Positions 9,329 through 17,612 of a DNA stretch of 64,000 nt are shown here, piece by piece (within the stretch, counting starts at the first letter, position 1; every line of letters begins with the position of its first letter). Source of the stretch: Lachnospiraceae bacterium (GTDB lineage: Bacteria; Bacillota; Clostridia; Lachnospirales; Lachnospiraceae); NCBI GenBank assembly GCA_014804755.1, contig JAAUZE010000003.1, positions 145,969 through 209,968 on the forward strand. The letters run 5' to 3'. Under the pieces are notes generated by a model. The model was not told the origin of the DNA, did no database searches, and saw only the letters and a list, made by a program, of their open reading frames with translations. Made by a program: the position numbers and the translations under genes.

Positions 9329-9546
9329 ACGGGTAGAGGTTGCGTTTTTCATCAGTACGTTTCCGGACGCGTCAGGCGCGGATGAGGGGAACGGAAAGGG
9401 GAACACGCCGAAAGAGGAGATTTCCTGCGGGTCGAATCTTGGGCATACAGTGAAGAACTGTATGACTGTCATCTGTAACAGATGGGGCGCTATCGCATGT
9501 CAGCTTTTTTGAGGGAACCGGTGCTGTGCGTGCGGGTTCTTTTTTC
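9329..9546 (+). promoter_or_regulatory. Lysine riboswitch (L box) with terminator, upstream of dapA
   Basis: The aptamer spans about 9329-9495 and shows the conserved blocks in order: GGTAGAGGTTGCG, CAGTA, GGGGAACACGCCGAAAG, a variable arm, then GACTGTCATCTG and GATGGGGCGCTATC. These match the L-box blocks of Bacillus lysC. The expression platform follows: GGGAACCGG and CGGGTTC pair to make a hairpin ending in TTTTTT at 9510-9546. Lysine binding should favour termination and so lower dapA expression. A possible promoter is TTGACT at 9292 with a weak -10. Short frames on both strands across this stretch are not genes. Confidence 0.9.
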
Positions 9547-9628
9547 ACCTGTAAGGGGCTTCGTAAAAAGGCGGAGCATACTTCTGCGTGTAAGAGTCTT
9601 TGGCGCGGTATGAGGAAAGGAGAAACAA

Positions 9629-10513
9629 ATGGCTATTTTTCAGGGCGCGGGTGTCGCAATCGTCACACCCTTTCATGCAAACGGAGAGGTAAACTATGAG
9701 CAGTTTGCAAAGAACATTGACTGGCAGATTGAAAACGGTTCGGATGCGATCATTGTCTGCGGTACGACGGGCGAGGCGTCAACGCTTTCGCACGAGGAGC
9801 ATCTGGATGTGATCCGCTATTGTGTGGAGCATACAAACGGACGGGTGCCGGTCATTGCGGGAACCGGATCGAACAGCACGGAGACGGCGGTCTATCTTTC
9901 CGTGGAAGCCGAAAAGGCGGGGGCGGACGGGCTGCTTTTGGTGACGCCTTATTATAACAAAGCGACACAGAAGGGACTGTATGAGCACTTTGCACGAACG
10001 GCAAAAGCAGTAAAGATCCCCGTGATTCTTTATAATGTACCGTCCAGAACAGGGTGCAATATTCAGCCGGAGACGATCGTGAAGCTGGTAAAGGAAGTGG
10101 ATAACATTGTCGGCGTAAAAGAGGCGAGCGGGGATATTACCCAGATCACAAAGCTTGCGTATCTGGCGGACGGTTGTGTGGATATTTATTCGGGAAACGA
10201 CGATCATATCACACCTGTTCTCGCGCTCGGCGGAATCGGTGTGATTTCCGTCCTGTCCAATATTGCGCCGAAGCAGACGCATGATATTGTGGAGACCTAT
10301 TTATCGGGCAATGTAAAAGAATCGACGCGTTTGCAGCTTGAGGCGTTTCCGCTGATCAAAGCGCTGTTTAGTGAGGTGAATCCGATCCCGGTGAAAAAAG
10401 CAATGAATCTCATGGAACTCGGTGCGGGACCGCTGCGTCTGCCGCTCACCGAGATGGAGGAAGCGAACGCTGCAAAGCTGGAAGCGGAAATGAAAAAATA
10501 CGGAATTTTATAG
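9629..10513 (+). CDS. dapA: 4-hydroxy-tetrahydrodipicolinate synthase
   Basis: Condenses pyruvate with aspartate semialdehyde, the first committed step of diaminopimelate and lysine synthesis. The TIM-barrel enzyme has the pyruvate-binding CGTTGEAST (Thr46-Thr47), catalytic Tyr135 and Arg140 in LYNVPSRTG, and the Schiff-base Lys164 in VGVKEASGD. The length of 294 aa is normal. The ribosome site GGAAAGGAG stands before the ATG. Expression is probably set by the lysine riboswitch upstream. dapB lies 1.7 kb downstream, separated by an LRR lipid-less secreted protein gene and its own promoter. Confidence 0.97.
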   Translation: MAIFQGAGVAIVTPFHANGEVNYEQFAKNIDWQIENGSDAIIVCGTTGEASTLSHEEHLDVIRYCVEHTNGRVPVIAGTGSNSTETAVYLSVEAEKAGADGLLLVTPYYNKATQKGLYEHFARTAKAVKIPVILYNVPSRTGCNIQPETIVKLVKEVDNIVGVKEASGDITQITKLAYLADGCVDIYSGNDDHITPVLALGGIGVISVLSNIAPKQTHDIVETYLSGNVKESTRLQLEAFPLIKALFSEVNPIPVKKAMNLMELGAGPLRLPLTEMEEANAAKLEAEMKKYGIL

Positions 10514-10522
10514 GCACATGGG

Positions 10523-10545
10523 GAGGGACGGCATAATCGTCCCTC
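10523..10545 (+). terminator. Hairpin after dapA
   Basis: GAGGGACG and CGTCCCTC form a perfect 8-bp stem. The downstream T-run is weak, so the terminator may be leaky. Confidence 0.5.
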
Positions 10546-10638
10546 TCATCATATTGGCATATCAACGCAGTGCCGCAGAATACTTTACGCACGCTCATCA
10601 TGCAGGAGGCCGTCTGGGTTAGGGGGGATCGGGTTTTT

Positions 10639-12135
10639 ATGAAGAAAAGAATAATCTCATGCTCTGTCATGATGATCATGCTCTTTTTTCTGCTGGTGAC
10701 GGCGGTAAAAAGCGGTGATGGTTCTGAGGATCGCGCACCGGCATTTTCCGCGGCGGATTTTGTAAAGGAGGAAGGGAACCCGGCGCTTGCCGCAGCGGAA
10801 AGTGGCGAAGGCGGCGGAGAGGATCAAGCGGATAAAGGCGGCGAAGGGGATCAAGCGGACGCAGACGGCAAAGAGGAAGAAGGGGAAAAGCCCTTGGAGG
10901 AGGAACTTGACGAATCGGACGAAGAAGAGTCCATAAAGGCAATTCCTGCCGTGCCGGATCCGGCGTGCTTTACCTATGAGGAGCTCGCGGACGGAACCCT
11001 GCGTCTTACGGGGTATGATGAGAGCAAAAATACACAGAATCCCTATCAGGTCATTCTTCCGTCTTCGATTGACGGAAAAAGAGTTTCCACGCTTGGGACG
11101 GGGTGTCTTGCTTGTTCGGATCAATACTCGAATCATCTTTTGGAGCTTACAATACCGGAAGGAGTTACCACACTGGAAGCCAATGTGAGCGAGCATGCTT
11201 ACGAGATCAGTCTTGTCACGGTGCCGGACAGTGTATCGTGGATGGATGAGAAAGCCTTTTGGAGAAATGATTACCAGCAGAACCTTGTGCTTGCATGCCA
11301 TGATACATCCTATGCTTATCAGTATGCAAAGGAAAACGATTTTTCGTGCAGGGTTTTGGAGCCTGTGCTGCCGGAGAATGCGTTTCTTTCCGAATATGCG
11401 GAGGGTCCGGAGACGGGACTTCCCTACTTTGGTCATCATTGGACGGAAGGCACACAATATGACTATATTTCCATGGAATACCGGGACAATCAAATTGAGA
11501 GGCGTCTGGAGGGAGAAATGGTATATCCTCTTTACACAAATGAGTTTTTGGTTCTGGTTCTGGAGAAAGATTCCGGGGATGTCTGCCAATGCATTGATTC
11601 TTCCTGTATCTATTCGGAGCATATACCCTTTTATTCGGTTTCCGGCGTGACCTGCAAATACTTTCTGTCTCTTGAGGACTGGAATTTTGACGGAATGGAG
11701 GATCTGTCCTGTTGGAAGGGTACTTTCGTTACGGGTCCGGCTTATTTTGCGGAGTTATTTCTTTATGATAAAGACAGTGGGTTATATGTGTATGAGAGAA
11801 AATTTTCGGATATTAACAGTCCCAGTTTGCGGGAGAATAAGCAATGTATTTACGGATTTTCCAGAGGCGGCGCGGGTTATCATTCTGTGGACCGCTATGA
11901 ATATGTGGACGGGGTATTAACGGAAGTGGCGCATCTGAGCATGGTGGGGACATTGTCCGAGGACAGAGTGGAGGGCATGGAGATTACGGATGAAAGACTG
12001 ATTGACGGAGAATGGCAGGTCTATCGGCATGAAATTTTCTGGGCGCAGGACATGTCGGCGGAGGATTCCCTGCAGGATGCCGGTGAGCAGTCGGAGGTTT
12101 TGTATGTCAACGACGGATATTGGGATTTATGGTGA
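10639..12135 (+). CDS. Secreted protein with BspA-like leucine-rich repeat and C-terminal FG-GAP-like region
   Basis: The start at 10639 gives a clear signal peptide (MKKRIISCS followed by a hydrophobic MMIMLFFLLVTAV core). An in-frame GTG or ATG upstream would only add a non-signal tail. A long acidic low-complexity linker (many EGE, GGE, EEE) at about residues 40-110 follows. Next come one or two LRR_5-type repeats (LELTIPEGVTTLE, VTVPDSVSWMDEKAF). The C-terminal half carries EDWNFDGMEDL, the Asp-rich calcium-loop pattern seen in FG-GAP and XAC2610-type domains. Probably an exported or surface protein of unknown role. Segments of it read as open frames on the other strand because of its base composition; those are not genes. 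Confidence 0.75.
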   Translation: MKKRIISCSVMMIMLFFLLVTAVKSGDGSEDRAPAFSAADFVKEEGNPALAAAESGEGGGEDQADKGGEGDQADADGKEEEGEKPLEEELDESDEEESIKAIPAVPDPACFTYEELADGTLRLTGYDESKNTQNPYQVILPSSIDGKRVSTLGTGCLACSDQYSNHLLELTIPEGVTTLEANVSEHAYEISLVTVPDSVSWMDEKAFWRNDYQQNLVLACHDTSYAYQYAKENDFSCRVLEPVLPENAFLSEYAEGPETGLPYFGHHWTEGTQYDYISMEYRDNQIERRLEGEMVYPLYTNEFLVLVLEKDSGDVCQCIDSSCIYSEHIPFYSVSGVTCKYFLSLEDWNFDGMEDLSCWKGTFVTGPAYFAELFLYDKDSGLYVYERKFSDINSPSLRENKQCIYGFSRGGAGYHSVDRYEYVDGVLTEVAHLSMVGTLSEDRVEGMEITDERLIDGEWQVYRHEIFWAQDMSAEDSLQDAGEQSEVLYVNDGYWDLW

Positions 12136-12168
12136 TGCCGCGGATCGGAGGAGCCTTGGGAGTGGTTC

Positions 12169-12197
12169 TTGAAGTACCGGGGAATTTTATATATAAT
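12169..12197 (+). promoter_or_regulatory. SigA-type promoter of dapB-fbp
   Basis: TTGAAG (12169-12174), a 17-bp spacer and TATAAT (12192-12197) lie 34 nt before the dapB ATG. Confidence 0.75.
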
Positions 12198-12230
12198 GGA
12201 TAAAAGGTCATAGGAAAGGCGGGAAAAAGA

Positions 12231-12986
12231 ATGGTCAGAATTATTATGAGAGGCTGTAATGGCAGAATGGGACAGGTGATTTCAAGTCTGGCTGCGGAGG
12301 ATCAGGAGACAGAAATTGTTGCAGGAGTGGACTTATCGGATCATATCACGAATCCCTATCCGGTATTCAGAACCATCGAGGAGTGCGATGTGGAGGCGGA
12401 TGTGGTGATTGATTTTTCCAGTGCGGCGGATGTGGATGCGCTGCTTAATTACTGCGGCGAAAACAAGCTTCCGCTTGTTCTGTGTACGACGGGGCTTTCC
12501 GAGGAGCAGCTTGCCCATGTGAAAAAGATTTCCGAAAAGACGGCGATTCTTAGATCCGCCAATATGTCAATCGGAATCAATCTACTGCAAAAGCTGTTGA
12601 AGGAAGCGGCGGGCGTGCTTGCGCCTGCGGGGTTTGATATCGAGATCGTGGAGAAGCATCACAATCAGAAGCTGGACGCACCGAGCGGAACAGCGTTAGC
12701 GCTGGCGGATTCCATCAACGAAGAGATGGATGGCGCGTATGAATATGTCTATGACAGAAGTCAGGTACGGCAGAAAAGAGAAAAAAAGGAAATCGGTATC
12801 AGCGCCGTGCGAGGGGGAACTATAGTAGGGGATCACGATGTGATCTTTGCCGGAGCGGACGAGGTGATCACGTTTTCTCACAGAGCCTATTCCAGAGCCG
12901 TATTCGGCAAGGGCGCGCTTGAGGCGGCAAAATTCCTTGCAGGAAAGCCAGCGGGCATGTATGATATGAGTGATGTGATTGGATAG
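12231..12986 (+). CDS. dapB: 4-hydroxy-tetrahydrodipicolinate reductase
   Basis: Reduces the DapA product with NAD(P)H in the diaminopimelate/lysine pathway. The N-terminal nucleotide-binding loop is GCNGRMG. The catalytic block EKHHNQKLDAPSGTA holds the conserved His pair and Lys, and the tail has the SHRAYSRAVFGKGAL pattern. The length of 251 aa is usual. A clean promoter lies just upstream, so dapB is not strictly tied to the lysine riboswitch of dapA. Only 13 bp separate its stop from the fbp start, so the two form an operon. Confidence 0.96.
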   Translation: MVRIIMRGCNGRMGQVISSLAAEDQETEIVAGVDLSDHITNPYPVFRTIEECDVEADVVIDFSSAADVDALLNYCGENKLPLVLCTTGLSEEQLAHVKKISEKTAILRSANMSIGINLLQKLLKEAAGVLAPAGFDIEIVEKHHNQKLDAPSGTALALADSINEEMDGAYEYVYDRSQVRQKREKKEIGISAVRGGTIVGDHDVIFAGADEVITFSHRAYSRAVFGKGALEAAKFLAGKPAGMYDMSDVIG

Positions 12987-12999
12987 GGGGAATTCCTTC

Positions 13000-14958
13000 A
13001 TGGACGCATATGAACTGAAATTTTTAAGGAGTCTGGCGAAGCAGTATCCGACGATCGCGGCGGCTTCGACGGAGATCATCAATCTGCAGGCAATCTTAAA
13101 CCTGCCGAAGAGCACGGAACATTTTTTAACGGATATTCACGGAGAGTATGAGCAGTTTCATCATGTGCTGAAAAACGGCTCCGGTTCCGTGCGCAAAAAA
13201 ATCGATGAGGAATTTGGCAACACGTTGAGCGTGCGGGACAAAAAGAGTCTGGCGACCCTCATTTACTATCCGAAGGAAAAGCTGGAGCTTGTGATGCAGG
13301 AAGAAGATAATCTGGAGGATTGGTATAAGATCACGCTCCACCGGCTTGTACAGATCACAAAGCGTGTTGCATCCAAATATACGCGTTCGAAGGTACGCAA
13401 GGCGCTGCCGCAGGATTTTGCTTATATTATTGAAGAGCTGATCACTGAAAAAGAAGAGATTCAGGACAAGGAAGCATACTATAACGGTATTATCCATACC
13501 ATCATCGAGATCGGCAGTGCGCCCGGTTTTATCGTTGCGATGTGCAATCTCGTGCAGCGGCTTGTCATCGACCATCTCCATATCGTCGGGGATATCTATG
13601 ACAGAGGACCGGGGCCGCAGGTCATCCTTGATACGCTGCGGGAATACCACAGCGTCGATATTCAGTGGGGAAATCACGATATTGTATGGATGGGGGCGGC
13701 GGCGGGAAGTCTTGCCTGCATCGCCAATGTGATCAGGATGAGCGCGCGCTACGGCAATCTTGACACCTTGGAGGAGGGCTACGGCATCAACCTGATCCCG
13801 CTGGCCACCTTTGCCATGGAGCATTACAGTGAGACGGATTGCAGCTGCTTTGCCATCAAATATAACACGGATTACAATACGAAGGATTTGAGCCTTGACA
13901 TGAAAATGCACAAGGCGATCGCCGTTCTGCAATTTAAGCTGGAAGGGCAGATCATGATGCGCCGCCCGGAATTCGGCATGCAGAATCGGATGCTGCTTGA
14001 TAAGATCGATTACGAAAAAAAGACCGTGACGGTGGACGGCGTTGTCTATCCGATGAGGGATACGGATTTTCCGACGGTCTCTCCCGAGCATCCCTATGAG
14101 CTCACGACGGAGGAGACGGAGGTTATGGAGCGTCTGCGGCAGGCGTTTGAGCGAAGCGATAAGCTCCAGAAGCATGTTCGTTTTTTGTTTGCCAAGGGAA
14201 GTCTTTATAAAATCTATAATTCCAACCTGCTCTATCACGGCTGTGTGCCGATGGACGAGGATGGGAATTTCAGCAGGGTCAACATTTTTGGAAAAGAATA
14301 TGCGGGAAAGGCGCTGTATGATGTGTTGGAAGGTTATGCGCGCAAGGCGTATTATTCCAAACAGGATATGGGCGAGAAAAAAAAGGGGCAGGACATTATC
14401 TGGTATATTTGGACAGGCCCCAATTCCCCTGTGTTCGGTAAGGATAAAATGACGACCTTTGAACGGTATTTTATCGAGGATAAGGCGACGCATACAGAGA
14501 CGAAAAACAGCTATTATCGGCTAAATGACAATGAGGAGATTTTAAATCGCATCTTAACGGAATTCAGTCTGGATACGGAACATTCCCACATTGTCAATGG
14601 GCATGTTCCGGTCGAACTCAAAAAAGGGCAGACGCCGATCCGCTGTAACGGCAAGCTTCTCATTATCGACGGCGGTTTTTCCAAAGCTTATCAGGGAAAA
14701 ACAGGAATCGCGGGTTATACGCTTGTCGCCAATTCCTACGGCATGCGTCTTGTTGCGCATGAGACCTTTGAAACGACGGAGGCGGCGATCAAAAATGAAT
14801 CCGATATTTTTTCCGATTCGATCAATGTGGAGTCCTACGCGCATAGGCGGCGTGTGGCGGATACCGATGTCGGCACGGAGATCAAGGAGAGAATTCGCCA
14901 GTTGAAAGAGCTTTTGCAGGCATACCATGAGGGACTTATCATAGAGAAAGACAGATAG
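13000..14958 (+). CDS. fbp: Fructose-1,6-bisphosphatase, class III (Firmicutes type)
   Basis: Hydrolyses fructose 1,6-bisphosphate in gluconeogenesis. Class III is recognised by the N-terminus (LTDIHGEYEQFHHVLKNGSG) and by metallophosphatase motifs GDIYDRGPGPQ and WGNHD, which bind two metal ions. IVNGHVPVE and LIIDGGFSKAYQ lie near the C-terminus. The start is set to ATG 13000 because AGGGGG at 12985-12990 gives the right spacing; an upstream in-frame TTG overlaps dapB. The 652-aa length is typical for the class. It is the second gene of a dapB-fbp operon and ends at a terminator. Confidence 0.96.
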   Translation: MDAYELKFLRSLAKQYPTIAAASTEIINLQAILNLPKSTEHFLTDIHGEYEQFHHVLKNGSGSVRKKIDEEFGNTLSVRDKKSLATLIYYPKEKLELVMQEEDNLEDWYKITLHRLVQITKRVASKYTRSKVRKALPQDFAYIIEELITEKEEIQDKEAYYNGIIHTIIEIGSAPGFIVAMCNLVQRLVIDHLHIVGDIYDRGPGPQVILDTLREYHSVDIQWGNHDIVWMGAAAGSLACIANVIRMSARYGNLDTLEEGYGINLIPLATFAMEHYSETDCSCFAIKYNTDYNTKDLSLDMKMHKAIAVLQFKLEGQIMMRRPEFGMQNRMLLDKIDYEKKTVTVDGVVYPMRDTDFPTVSPEHPYELTTEETEVMERLRQAFERSDKLQKHVRFLFAKGSLYKIYNSNLLYHGCVPMDEDGNFSRVNIFGKEYAGKALYDVLEGYARKAYYSKQDMGEKKKGQDIIWYIWTGPNSPVFGKDKMTTFERYFIEDKATHTETKNSYYRLNDNEEILNRILTEFSLDTEHSHIVNGHVPVELKKGQTPIRCNGKLLIIDGGFSKAYQGKTGIAGYTLVANSYGMRLVAHETFETTEAAIKNESDIFSDSINVESYAHRRRVADTDVGTEIKERIRQLKELLQAYHEGLIIEKDR

Positions 14959-15009
14959 ACCGTCAGGAAGTCCAAAAGTAAAACAGAGGAATGACTCGCA
15001 TCTGAAAAG

Positions 15010-15057
15010 AAAAAAGAATTCCCGCCCGTGATACAGACCGGACAGGAATTCTTTTTT
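15010..15057. terminator. Bidirectional terminator between fbp and a lipoprotein gene
   Basis: AAAAAAGAATTCC pairs with GGAATTCTTTTTT. It serves both convergent genes. Confidence 0.8.
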
Positions 15058-15072
15058 GCCTAGGAGAATTGC

Positions 15073-15552
15073 TTATCTGCGTGCGCCTGTGCTGCTGCTT
15101 GTTCCGTTGTTATTTGTGCCGTTTGCGTTGTTCGCAGTCGTGTTGTTGCCGTTCGTGCTGTTGCTGTTTGCGCCGTTTGTGGTGCTGTTATTTGCGGTGC
15201 TGCTGTTGCTGTTTGCGCCGCTTGTGGTACCGTTGTTTGCGGTGCTGCTGTTGCTGTTTGCGCCGTTTGCGGTGCTGTTATTTGCGGTACCGTTTGTTGT
15301 TCCGTTCGTAGTGCTGTTATTGTTCGTACCGGTCGTGTTGTTTGCAACACTGTTATTTTTGTCTGTTCCGGTAGAACTGTTCGTACCCGACGCGCTGTTG
15401 TTCTTGTCGGCTCCGCTCGTTACACTGTTGACATTGCTGTTGTCTGTCATGTCGTTTTTATCCATGGGATTGTCGCCCGAGCCGCATGCGGTCAACATGG
15501 AAATGGCAAGAACGCAGGCAAACATGGAAAGAAGCTTTTTTGTTTTTTTCAT
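15073..15552 (-). CDS. Asn/Thr/Ser/Gly-rich repeat lipoprotein
   Basis: The 159-aa product starts with a classic lipoprotein signal (basic MKKTKK, hydrophobic core, LTAC lipobox with Cys23). The mature part is almost wholly Asn, Thr, Ser, Gly and Ala. A unit close to NGANSNSSTANNGTTS is repeated, imperfectly, at least three times near the middle. There is no folded domain, charge cluster or enzyme motif after residue 60. It is probably a flexible surface-exposed stalk, spacer or glycosylation substrate on the membrane. The underlying DNA is a GTTRTTTGC/GCTGTT-type tandem repeat at about 15160-15290, so copy number may vary. The complementary strand reads as a long Leu/Val/Phe frame, which is an artefact. 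Confidence 0.8.
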   Translation of the reverse strand: MKKTKKLLSMFACVLAISMLTACGSGDNPMDKNDMTDNSNVNSVTSGADKNNSASGTNSSTGTDKNNSVANNTTGTNNNSTTNGTTNGTANNSTANGANSNSSTANNGTTSGANSNSSTANNSTTNGANSNSTNGNNTTANNANGTNNNGTSSSTGARR

Positions 15553-15642
15553 AATATTGTTTCCTCCGTTATTTTGAAAGTTATCGAACTTACAGCAATA
15601 GTGTGTGCGGTCATATAAAATTTATACATGGACATATTTTGA

Positions 15643-15671
15643 ATGACAATTTGAAATTTTTATGCTATAGT
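15643..15671 (+). promoter_or_regulatory. Promoter of hisA
   Basis: ATGACA (15643-15648), a 17-bp spacer ending in TGC, and TATAGT (15666-15671) form an extended -10 promoter 42 nt before hisA. Confidence 0.65.
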
Positions 15672-15712
15672 GATGGCAGAATTTTTGTGAACAAACGAGG
15701 AGAGATCATACG

Positions 15713-16495
15713 ATGCAGTTTCGTCCTTGTATTGATATTCATAACGGTATGGTGAAGCAGATCGTCGGCAGCAGCCTGCGGGATGCGGGAGATCAGGCGG
15801 CGGAAAATTTTGTCGCTGCGCAGGATGCTTCTTTTTTTGCGGAAATTTATAAAAAAAATGAGATTGAGGGCGCGCATGTCATTTTATTAAACGGCAAGGA
15901 CAGTCCTTATTATGAAAAAACAAGGCGGCAGGCGTATGCGGCGCTTGCCGCTTATCCGGGGCATATGCAGGTCGGGGGCGGTATCACGCTTGAAAATGCG
16001 CAGGATTATCTCGACGCAGGGGCGGATAAGGTGATCGTGACCTCCTATGTGTTCAGGGACGGCAGGGTATGTGAGGAAAATCTGAAAAATCTGTCCGGAG
16101 CGATCGGAAAAGAGCGCCTGGTGCTGGATGTAAGCTGCAGGGAAAAGGACGGCAGCTATTATATTGTGACGGACAGATGGCAAAAATATACGGACGTTAA
16201 GCTAAACGGAGATACGCTTGATTTTTTTGCGGAGTATTGCAGCGAGTTTTTGGTGCATGCGGTGGATGTGGAGGGAAAGAGCGGCGGGATAGAGGAGCGT
16301 CTGGTTACGCTGCTCGGAGCATGGAATCGGATTCCGATCACCTATGCGGGCGGCGTGCACTCTTATGAGGACTTACAGAAGCTTTACACGCTCGGCGGCG
16401 GCAGGATTCATGTGACGATCGGCAGCGCGCTTGATCTATACGGCGGGAAAATGCGGTTTGAAGAGGTTTTGGAGTGGTGCAGGAGCAGGGTGTGA
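15713..16495 (+). CDS. hisA: Eukaryote-type HisA (ProFAR isomerase)
   Basis: Phosphoribosylformimino-5-aminoimidazole carboxamide ribotide isomerase of histidine synthesis. The TIM-barrel begins FRPCIDIHNGMVKQIVG, has GAHVILLNGKDSP, VGGGITLENAQDYLDAGADK, and ends with TYAGGVHSYEDL and GGGRIHVTIGSALDLYGG. These features match the yeast HIS6-like subfamily rather than usual bacterial HisA. The gene stands alone with its own promoter and terminator. No other his gene lies in this window, so it is either an orphan or the rest of the pathway is elsewhere. Confidence 0.88.
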   Translation: MQFRPCIDIHNGMVKQIVGSSLRDAGDQAAENFVAAQDASFFAEIYKKNEIEGAHVILLNGKDSPYYEKTRRQAYAALAAYPGHMQVGGGITLENAQDYLDAGADKVIVTSYVFRDGRVCEENLKNLSGAIGKERLVLDVSCREKDGSYYIVTDRWQKYTDVKLNGDTLDFFAEYCSEFLVHAVDVEGKSGGIEERLVTLLGAWNRIPITYAGGVHSYEDLQKLYTLGGGRIHVTIGSALDLYGGKMRFEEVLEWCRSRV

Positions 16496-16559
16496 CGTGA
16501 CGGAAAGGCCGACGAGGCGAAGAAAGAGCAATATGACAGGAAAAGCCGACGAGGCAAAC

Positions 16560-16592
16560 AAAAAACCGATGTATGAATACACCGGTTTTTTT
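16560..16592 (+). terminator. Terminator of hisA
   Basis: A stem CCGATGTAT/ATACACCGG with one mismatch is preceded by an A-run and followed by TTTTTTT. Confidence 0.85.
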
Positions 16593-16710
16593 GTTCACCT
16601 TTTGCGCATTTAATCCGTTAAAACAATATTACTGAGTCTAAGTAATCTATATAAGTAGAAACTAAAGAACAGGTACATTGATAACTGAGATTAAAATGTT
16701 TCGTCATAAG

Positions 16711-16727
16711 CCCGCATGAAAAGCGGG
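16711..16727 (-). terminator. Hairpin after the cold shock gene
   Basis: On the minus strand CCCGC and GCGGG pair around a 7-nt loop, 7 nt past the csp stop. No T-run follows, so it may stabilise the 3' end rather than terminate. The remaining bases between 16593 and 16710 show nothing recognisable. Confidence 0.45.
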
Positions 16728-16733
16728 AGGTTC

Positions 16734-16934
16734 TTATAACTTCGTTACGTTAACTGCCTGAGGGCCTTTCTCGCCGTTTACTACATCATACTCTACAGCA
16801 GCGCCTTCTTCGAGAGACTTGAAGCCTTCCATGTTAAGACCTGTGTAGTGTACGAATACGTCGTTACCCTGCTCGTCAGAGATGAATCCGTAACCCTTCT
16901 GGTTGTTGAACCATTTAACTGTACCTTTGTTCAT
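16734..16934 (-). CDS. Cold shock protein, CspA family
   Basis: A 66-aa single cold-shock domain that binds RNA and ssDNA. It starts [18 protein letters not shown] and carries RNP1 (KGYGFIS) and RNP2 (VFVHY). The start at 16934 has GGAGG 8 nt upstream; a longer in-frame reading to 17024 would add residues with no homology. About 90 nt of AT-rich leader precede the start, which could carry a temperature-responsive 5' UTR as in other csp genes, though no specific structure is claimed. Confidence 0.93.
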   Translation of the reverse strand: MNKGTVKWFNNQKGYGFISDEQGNDVFVHYTGLNMEGFKSLEEGAAVEYDVVNGEKGPQAVNVTKL

Positions 16935-17107
16935 TGTGATACCTCCAAAAAAATTGAAATATATGTTGTTTACAACACTACAAGCATAGCACCAGTTACG
17001 GAAAATGTAAAGAAAATTATTCAAATTTTCATAAAAAAATAACGCAGTTGCATGGAGACGATGCGGACGCGGTAAAAGTATAGGACAAACAGGCTGCCGT
17101 TCGTCCG

Positions 17108-17398
17108 CTATTTGGTATTCAGCCGCTGAAAAATCAGCTCATAACCGTCGCTTCCGTAGTTTAAGGAGCGATTGACGCGGCTGATCGTTGCCGTGGAAGC
17201 CCCTGTTTTTTCTGCAATCTCAAGATACGTCTTGCCTGCCTTCAGCATGGAGGCAACCTCAAAGCGCTGGGAAAGCGACAGCAGCTCGTTTACCGTGCAG
17301 AGATCCTCAAAAAAGCTGTAGCATTCTTCTTTTGACTGTAATGCCAAAACCGCGTCAAACAGCTGATCGACAGCGGGTGTTTTGATTTTTTTATTCAT
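17108..17398 (-). CDS. YerC/YecD family TrpR-like transcriptional regulator
   Basis: A 96-aa all-helical DNA-binding protein of the TrpR-like YerC family. The helix-turn-helix is [20 protein letters not shown] at about residues 57-76, followed by [11 protein letters not shown]. The N-terminal helices have [15 protein letters not shown], which is also typical. The start at 17398 ([12 protein letters not shown]) has AGGAG 9 nt upstream. Its targets are not known and the neighbours do not reveal them. Confidence 0.85.
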   Translation of the reverse strand: MNKKIKTPAVDQLFDAVLALQSKEECYSFFEDLCTVNELLSLSQRFEVASMLKAGKTYLEIAEKTGASTATISRVNRSLNYGSDGYELIFQRLNTK

Positions 17399-17532
17399 TG
17401 CCATACTCTCCTGAACTATTACGAAATTCACATATCTGCATTTTATCACACGAAAGTGATAAAGTAAAGTCGCACGTAACCGTTTGGCCGAATGGGCAAA
17501 GCGGGGAAAGCAGTGCAGATTCTTTTTTTGGG

Positions 17533-17561
17533 TTTACAAGTAGTATTGAATACTATATAAT
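17533..17561 (+). promoter_or_regulatory. Promoter with palindromic spacer ahead of the DUF1836 gene
   Basis: TTTACA (17533-17538), a 17-bp spacer and TATAAT (17556-17561). The spacer contains a perfect palindrome AGTATTGAATACT (17542-17554), a likely operator. Confidence 0.7.
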
Positions 17562-17612
17562 GAGATGCAGAGAAATAGTCTAGCAAAGATCATAAAACTG
17601 TTGGAGGTATGT

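Noticed and set aside
9427..9442. GGGTCGAATCTTGGGC resembling a tRNA T-arm
   Set aside because: It is part of the lysine riboswitch; no acceptor stem or anticodon arm fits.
9252..9512. Open frame of 86 codons before dapA, and a similar one on the other strand
   Set aside because: It overlaps the lysine riboswitch; all conserved L-box blocks are present and no ribosome site is.
10657..11622. 321-codon minus-strand frame
   Set aside because: It is antisense to the signal-peptide LRR protein and full of Arg/Pro/Leu codons expected from the complement.
13126..14493. 455-codon frame on the minus strand
   Set aside because: It is antisense to fbp, whose coding is certain; the frame lacks family features and stays open through codon bias.
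15056..15577. Leu/Val/Phe-rich plus-strand frame
   Set aside because: It is the complement of the Asn/Thr repeat lipoprotein, which has a lipoprotein signal and a proper start.
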